From Trema orientale (lineage: Eukaryota > Streptophyta > Magnoliopsida > Rosales > Cannabaceae): DNA of 64,000 nucleotides. The notes under the pieces were generated by a model, which made no database searches, had not been told where the DNA came from, and saw only the letters and a list, made by a program, of their open reading frames with translations. The DNA lies in contig JXTC01000060.1 of assembly GCA_002914845.1 (NCBI GenBank), forward strand, positions 259,833 to 323,832, in the 5' to 3' direction. Numbering within the stretch: position 1 is the stretch's first letter; the number at the start of each line of letters is the position of its first letter. Below, one piece after another: positions 61,301 through 64,000 of this stretch. The position numbers and the translations under genes are program-made.

Positions 61301-61518
61301 TAAACAGCTTCCTAAATAATACGCAGTTTTGTTTTATAACTGTTTTTTGTGATGTTCTTCAGGATTCACGAAAAAAGAAAGTGACAAGACCATATTCACC
61401 AATTGCAGAGGGTGCCAGCACTGAAGTAGTCACAAAAGAAGCGTTTAGCATCTTGTCTCCCCAACAGGTACCTGCATCGGTCCCTCAAAGTTCAACTTTT
61501 GGGAGCAGTAGCAATTGA
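29083..61518 (+). CDS. VPS13: VPS13-type bridge-like lipid transfer protein, 63 coding exons
   Basis: Exon ends join without a phase error into 12,807 nt (4,268 aa), close to plant VPS13M1/M2-type proteins. The protein should form a long hydrophobic groove that carries lipids between membranes at contact sites. Exons: 29083-29097, 29668-29749, 29991-30094, 30414-30509, 30633-30680, 31208-31258, 31586-31689, 31805-31922, 32201-32302, 32460-32660, 33143-33300, 33518-33676, 33936-34028, 34215-34566, 35595-35708, 36387-36482, 36568-36635, 37389-37509, 37590-37808, 37940-38167, 38270-38379, 38528-38624, 39195-39293, 39374-39514, 39707-39775, 40452-40937, 41031-41351, 41635-41766, 41889-42002, 42230-42414, 43291-43399, 43478-43621, 43940-44215, 44410-45084, 46018-46236, 46579-46682, 47335-47630, 47767-47851, 48423-49127, 49250-49568, 49838-49996, 50087-50250, 50387-50567, 50644-50913, 51022-51228, 51796-51850, 52176-52306, 52572-53066, 53177-53980, 54102-54178, 54268-54721, 54924-55010, 56041-56193, 56294-56478, 56747-57286, 57858-58035, 58120-58262, 58391-58517, 59468-59689, 59778-60134, 60464-60622, 60729-61016, 61363-61518. 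Intron 22 is GC-AG; all others are GT-AG. No frame break was found, so the gene looks functional. M1 versus M2 cannot be decided here. Confidence 0.93.
34755..35272 (+). mobile_element. 5'-truncated LINE in VPS13 intron 14 with perfect TSD
   Basis: The insertion body (34771-35256) ends in a run of A at about 35233-35249. It is flanked by the identical 16-mer GAAAACTGTACAAAGG at 34755-34770 and 35257-35272. Its open frame ([20 protein letters not shown] then [10 protein letters not shown]) is the 3' end of a plant LINE reverse-transcriptase polyprotein (W-x-x-W-x-E-R-N-x-R-I-F type). The 3' terminus has GTTTCTTATCAAG before the A tail. It lies in the sense direction of VPS13 but inside an intron, well away from both splice sites. 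Confidence 0.9.
37940..39293 (+). other. VPS13: VPS13 exons 20-23: internal PH domain
   Basis: Residues about 836-945 read as a pleckstrin homology domain: [20 protein letters not shown] then [15 protein letters not shown], ending in [19 protein letters not shown] with the C-terminal helix tryptophan. An internal PH domain in this position marks plant VPS13M-type proteins and is not found in yeast VPS13. It may add phosphoinositide or protein binding. The GC-AG intron (38625-39194) splits this domain. Confidence 0.85.
42811..43008. repeat. 99-bp tandem duplication in VPS13 intron 30
   Basis: Units 42811-42909 and 42910-43008 both begin GTGGTGGCTTCTATTTTATT and end GATTATGGTGTCAGTG. They differ at only a few positions. 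The surrounding intron (42540-43060) is unusually G/T-rich with GTGGTGG and GATGATGG words, suggesting older expansion of the same sequence. Confidence 0.85.
46883..47260 (-). mobile_element. LINE 3' remnant, antisense in VPS13 intron 36
   Basis: On the minus strand the segment ends with TTTAATAAAGGTTCGTTTCT then TATCAAAA, the same 3' end (GTTTCTTATCAA) as the LINE in intron 14. Upstream minus-strand sequence keeps LINE-like words (GCACCTCTTTGGGAAAGAGC), but the frame is broken. The far end and target duplication were not found. Confidence 0.6.
47335..49568 (+). other. VPS13: VPS13 exons 37-40: VPS62/DUF946-like repeats
   Basis: Residues about 2025-2405 contain four copies of a motif W-x-P-x-A-x-x-x-Y-x-x-L/[50 protein letters not shown] and [16 protein letters not shown]. 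Each is followed by a phrase of the I-P-P-S-Q-A or E-A-P-S-I type. The motif is that of the VPS62/DUF946 family found in plant VPS13 proteins. Related F-D-R-I-W / F-E-R-I-W phrases precede two of the copies. Confidence 0.8.
50644..52306 (+). other. VPS13: VPS13 exons 44-47: C2-like domain
   Basis: Residues about 2654-2790. [20 protein letters not shown] opens a C2-type fold; [13 protein letters not shown], then [20 protein letters not shown] and [20 protein letters not shown] match later C2 strands. Some Asp residues expected for calcium binding are present (IIDDGNGQ), but not the full set, so calcium dependence is uncertain. Intron 44, which splits the first strands, is 108 nt and open in frame (see findings). 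Confidence 0.7.
52312..52425. repeat. TTTA-rich tandem repeat in VPS13 intron 47
   Basis: Two similar units, each TTTATTTATTTATTTATTTT followed by a T/G-rich TTTTTTGTTTTTTGTTT, with a short third part. This is simple-sequence expansion directly after the exon 47 donor (52306). Replication or sequencing slippage is likely here. Confidence 0.7.
53177..57286 (+). other. VPS13: VPS13 exons 49-55: dysferlin-type motif and VAB/SHR-binding region
   Basis: Residues 2960-3030 hold [15 protein letters not shown], then [11 protein letters not shown] and RRRRWIRTR, the two halves of a dysferlin (DysF) motif. [20 protein letters not shown] at about residue 3260 is the SHR-binding (DUF1162) signature. The whole region is the VPS13 adaptor-binding part, where in yeast Pro-x-Pro adaptors recruit the protein to target organelles. 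SHR refers to SHORT-ROOT binding described for the Arabidopsis SHRUBBY homologue. Exon 55 includes a Gln/Ser-rich insertion ([13 protein letters not shown]). Confidence 0.8.
58391..61016 (+). other. VPS13: VPS13 exons 58-62: ATG2-C-like segment and C-terminal PH-like domain
   Basis: Residues about 3835-4040 carry the conserved C-terminal amphipathic region ([20 protein letters not shown], then a Gly-rich [20 protein letters not shown] and [20 protein letters not shown]). Residues about 4050-4217 form a PH-like domain ([20 protein letters not shown], then [16 protein letters not shown]). In VPS13 proteins these parts attach the acceptor end to lipid droplets, mitochondria or other membranes. 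The last exon adds a 51-residue Ser/Lys-rich tail. Confidence 0.85.
59005..59440 (-). mobile_element. LINE 3' remnant, antisense in VPS13 intron 58
   Basis: The minus strand encodes [20 protein letters not shown] (59182-59388), the LINE-type I-x-x-x-L-W-x-x-R-N-x-x-x-F-E motif. It finishes with GTTTCTTATCAAAAAG at about 59020-59005, the shared LINE 3' end. The insertion ends close to the acceptor of exon 59 (59468), so its 5' limit may touch the branch-point region. Confidence 0.7.
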
Positions 61519-62577
61519 TTATAGAAGTCATTCCCAGTCGGAAATTCTTGTTCCTGCTCCTGTCAATCAGGTTATGAGATAATGCAAGCTGCTAGCAATT
61601 TTCAAATTTAGCCAGCAATGGCATGATCCTAGAGGTATCATCTCATTTCTTTGTAAACCCTTTCTTCATTGGTGCATAGCGCTGTTAATTTCTCATCTCT
61701 GGGATTTTCGCTACTACAGTTATGGAAGATTACAACGGCACAGAGCAGGAGTTTGCTGCTGATGGCTAAACGAGAGCCACTGAAATGGCGGATGGCCCAC
61801 CAGAGAGAGCTTTCTAGGAGATAAGATCCGAATATAACCACTGCAAATACCCGCCAGCTTTGTAAATATGAAGTTGTACAGAATTCTCCGCTGGAACACT
61901 TGTACAGATTTTGACATATTCATTGTATAAGTTCATAGTATTTTGTATATTAATGGCGGCCAGTTCAAAGTTTGAACCACGTCAGTTCCACTTGGAGATA
62001 GCGGTTCTCAATTGGTTCCAAGCAAATATGGGAGTGGATTTAGAACACTAAGTTTGGATGTTTTGAAGTACCCAATGCAAGGGCATTCGAAAAAATAGAA
62101 ATTCCAGAGCTTCAGACCGACTTTTTCTTATTTTTTGGCCCGAATTAGATACATTGTACATTGTACAGATTCACGGGTAGGAGAAAGAGAGAAAATTACA
62201 GAAATGATGCATCAAATGTACAAAAAGTATTAGGGTTTAATTTTCCAACTAAATTCAAAATTAGATTTTTCGACTTCTCACATCATAGCTCATAATATAA
62301 TTAACTATTCCATATCAATTATGGATCCCCTCTCATTCCTTCCTAATCTTTATCTTTTTACATTTCTCTTTATTATGAATTAGTAAATATGTCCAAAGAG
62401 AAATGTGAACTCGTGAATACGGAAACTAAAACAGAACCAATTTAAAATTAAAGATGTCAAAACAACAAAGAATCATGCTGATTAAGAAAAAGAAGCCACC
62501 CAATCATATAAAACTTGTAAATTAATATAGTGTGGTAATACAAATGCAGAGAATAGTAACTCTGTGTGTGTTGTTTC
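61519..62577. other. VPS13 3' UTR and intergenic DNA
   Basis: After the stop at 61516-61518 the plus strand has a possible 3' UTR intron: GAG|GTATCATC at about 61635 and CTACTACAG|TTATGG at about 61720. T-rich TTGTATAAG and TTTTGTATATTAATGG near 61920-61955 may mark the transcript end. From about 62150 the DNA is AT-rich with no gene. Minus-strand open frames at 61638-61923 lie in this UTR and have no support. Confidence 0.45.
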
Positions 62578-63163
62578 TGTTGTGCCAGCGGAAGCACAAA
62601 TACTAAATTTGCTAGACAAATATCAAATTAAGAGAATTTACGACAAAATATAAATAACAGAAAATCACAAGTGACACATGGATTTATCGTGGTTCAGTTA
62701 TAAAATATAGCCTACGTCCACGTCGGAGACGGCGAAGAATTCCACTATAACCAAAGGAGATTACGAAAGTCTGACAAAATTTCCTCACACCCAGATCTCA
62801 AATACACCTAAATCTCTCTCTCACAAAAATAATCAAGACCACAAAGAAGATGCTTTGCTAACAATCTTGATGCCAATATCATAAGAAAATAACAAATAAA
62901 CAAGCTACAAAGAAACCTAAACCCAAAAGCTTGTTTGTACCAAATTCCTATAAACTAAGAGAGAAACAATTGTATATTGAGAGACCAAAAATAACAAATG
63001 GCTACCAAAGACTTCATATGGCTGCAAGTCTTTTTTTCTTCACGTTCATATATATATATATGCTCACATAAACTGAGTAATCAAAAAAAGGGTAACTTCC
63101 AAGTTCTATTTGGGCCTTGCCCAAAATTTTCCCTTGGCTTAATTGGAAGCCATAATTCCAACA
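62578..63163 (-). mobile_element. Copia 3' LTR, about 586 bp
   Basis: On the minus strand the LTR starts TGTTGGAATTATGGCTTCC at 63163 and ends CTGGCACAACA at 62578, with TGTTG/CAACA terminal inverted repeats. Immediately outside its start lies the purine tract AAGGTGGAGAT (63174-63164), the classical copia polypurine primer in front of a TGTTGGAA LTR. Inside are GTGGACGTAGGC and ACTGAACCACG, words common in LTRs of this copia type. The lower boundary is inferred from the inverted repeat. Confidence 0.75.
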
Positions 63164-64000
63164 ATCTCCACCTTGGCGCAAAATTAAGCCAAGTCCAAAA
63201 ATAGTGAAACTCCTTCTTTATCTCCTCCAAAATCCCGAAGGGCTAATCATAATCTACAACACCAAATAAGTCCAAGCAGTGCTTGAACTTCCAAACGATA
63301 CCCGACTCGGTCACCATATTTGTCGCAGCTAACACAAAAAAAACTAACTCTGCAAAACCAAACCAATGAGGCAAACCCCTCTCTCTACTAACAACAAACA
63401 AAGTAATAGAACCAAAAGCTTTGACAGAAGTTTCAACTGGAAGCTCCACCTGCTTGCAAACACCAAGATCTTTATCTGCATATACTAACTCCCCTATATC
63501 AAATAGGATGGCCAACTCATCAAATTCAAGAACTCTGCTAACTAACAAACTTGGTGACAATAGCTCAACAAACCACAGCCAAACGCCGTTCACCCCAAAC
63601 TCAAATCCATGGAAGATTCTTGTCAATCGCTCGAGTTTACCATCATTCACAAGAGCATAAGCAGGACAACCAAATAATATCAAATCAAAGATAGCAGAAT
63701 TACGAAGCCATACCTCAAACGGAGTCTTCAAGCAAAATACAGTTGATGGAGATCTTCTGACCAAATAGCAGGCATATCCAAAAACTTCAATCCAAATACC
63801 TTTCGGCATACAAAAAACAGAAAGCAAGCAGCAAGCTTTCCCCAAAAGAGTCCAAATCAAATATTCTGCAACCAAAAATCGTTGTGGTGTCCTCCAAATA
63901 GTGCAGTGTCTCACTATCTTTTCCTCCTTGCAGAATTGACTCTCACAAAATTTTACACCATAGTCATCATCAAATGCCAGAAAATAACAAGAACCACCCA
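63164..64000 (-). pseudogene. Copia pol remnant with internal deletion
   Basis: Reading the minus strand from the window edge gives a decayed integrase: FCESQFCKEE-like, VRHCTIWRTPQ, TLLGKACCLLS, RRSPSTVFCLKTPFEVW, then FGCPAYALVNDGKLERL. After about 63400 the frame passes directly to TNMVTESGIVWKFKHCLDLF, which matches the extreme C terminus of copia pol (A-D-M-x-T-K...K-F-K-H-C-L-D-L). The stop and polypurine tract follow. The whole reverse transcriptase and nearly all RNase H are therefore missing. The fragment runs off the window, so gag and the 5' LTR cannot be seen. Confidence 0.8.

Noticed and set aside
63421-63660. 79-codon plus-strand frame near the window end
   Set aside because: It is antisense to the copia integrase remnant.

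Overview
The window is nuclear DNA of a flowering plant, most likely a eudicot. It is AT-rich, its genes are split by GT-AG introns, it has a P-class PPR gene and a plant-type VPS13 gene, and its intergenic space is full of decayed Ty1-copia, Ty3-gypsy-like, hAT, LINE and SINE-like elements. No species can be named from the sequence. There is no sign of bacterial, organellar or viral gene organisation.

Layout: 1-4255 is AT-rich intergenic DNA with dispersed and tandem repeats. 4256-5086 (+) is a small four-exon gene for a cystatin-fold protein. 5831-18659 is a graveyard of mobile elements: two related gypsy-like LTRs, a copia 3' end, a broken hAT transposase, and a rearranged copia element whose last part lies inverted beside it. 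18781-19513 (-) is a broken 5' fragment of a gene encoding a GYF-like domain, resembling plant Tat-SF1/ELF9-type splicing proteins. It faces away from an intact, intronless mitochondrial-type PPR gene (20489-22270, +). 22271-28800 is gene-poor and holds a minisatellite, a 726-bp hAT-type non-autonomous element with terminal inverted repeats and target duplications, and tRNA-like SINE pieces.

29083-61518 (+) is one very large gene. I could join 63 coding exons into a single open frame of 12,807 nt (4,268 aa). It is a VPS13 bridge-like lipid transfer protein of the plant M type: chorein N terminus, internal PH domain, VPS62/DUF946-like repeats, C2-like domain, dysferlin-type motifs, VAB/SHR-binding region, ATG2-C-like segment and C-terminal PH-like domain. 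One intron is GC-AG, one 108-nt intron is open and in frame, and at least three introns carry LINE remnants, one with a perfect 16-bp target-site duplication. 61519-64000 holds the 3' flank and then a minus-strand copia element whose LTR is complete but whose reverse transcriptase is deleted.

The intact genes look like independent housekeeping functions (lipid transfer at membrane contact sites, organellar RNA metabolism, a cystatin-fold protein). I see no operon, defence island or CRISPR array. The most unusual structures are the self-inverted copia mosaic, the decayed GYF gene fragment divergent from the PPR gene, the paired upstream ORFs before VPS13, and the open 108-nt intron in the VPS13 C2 region.
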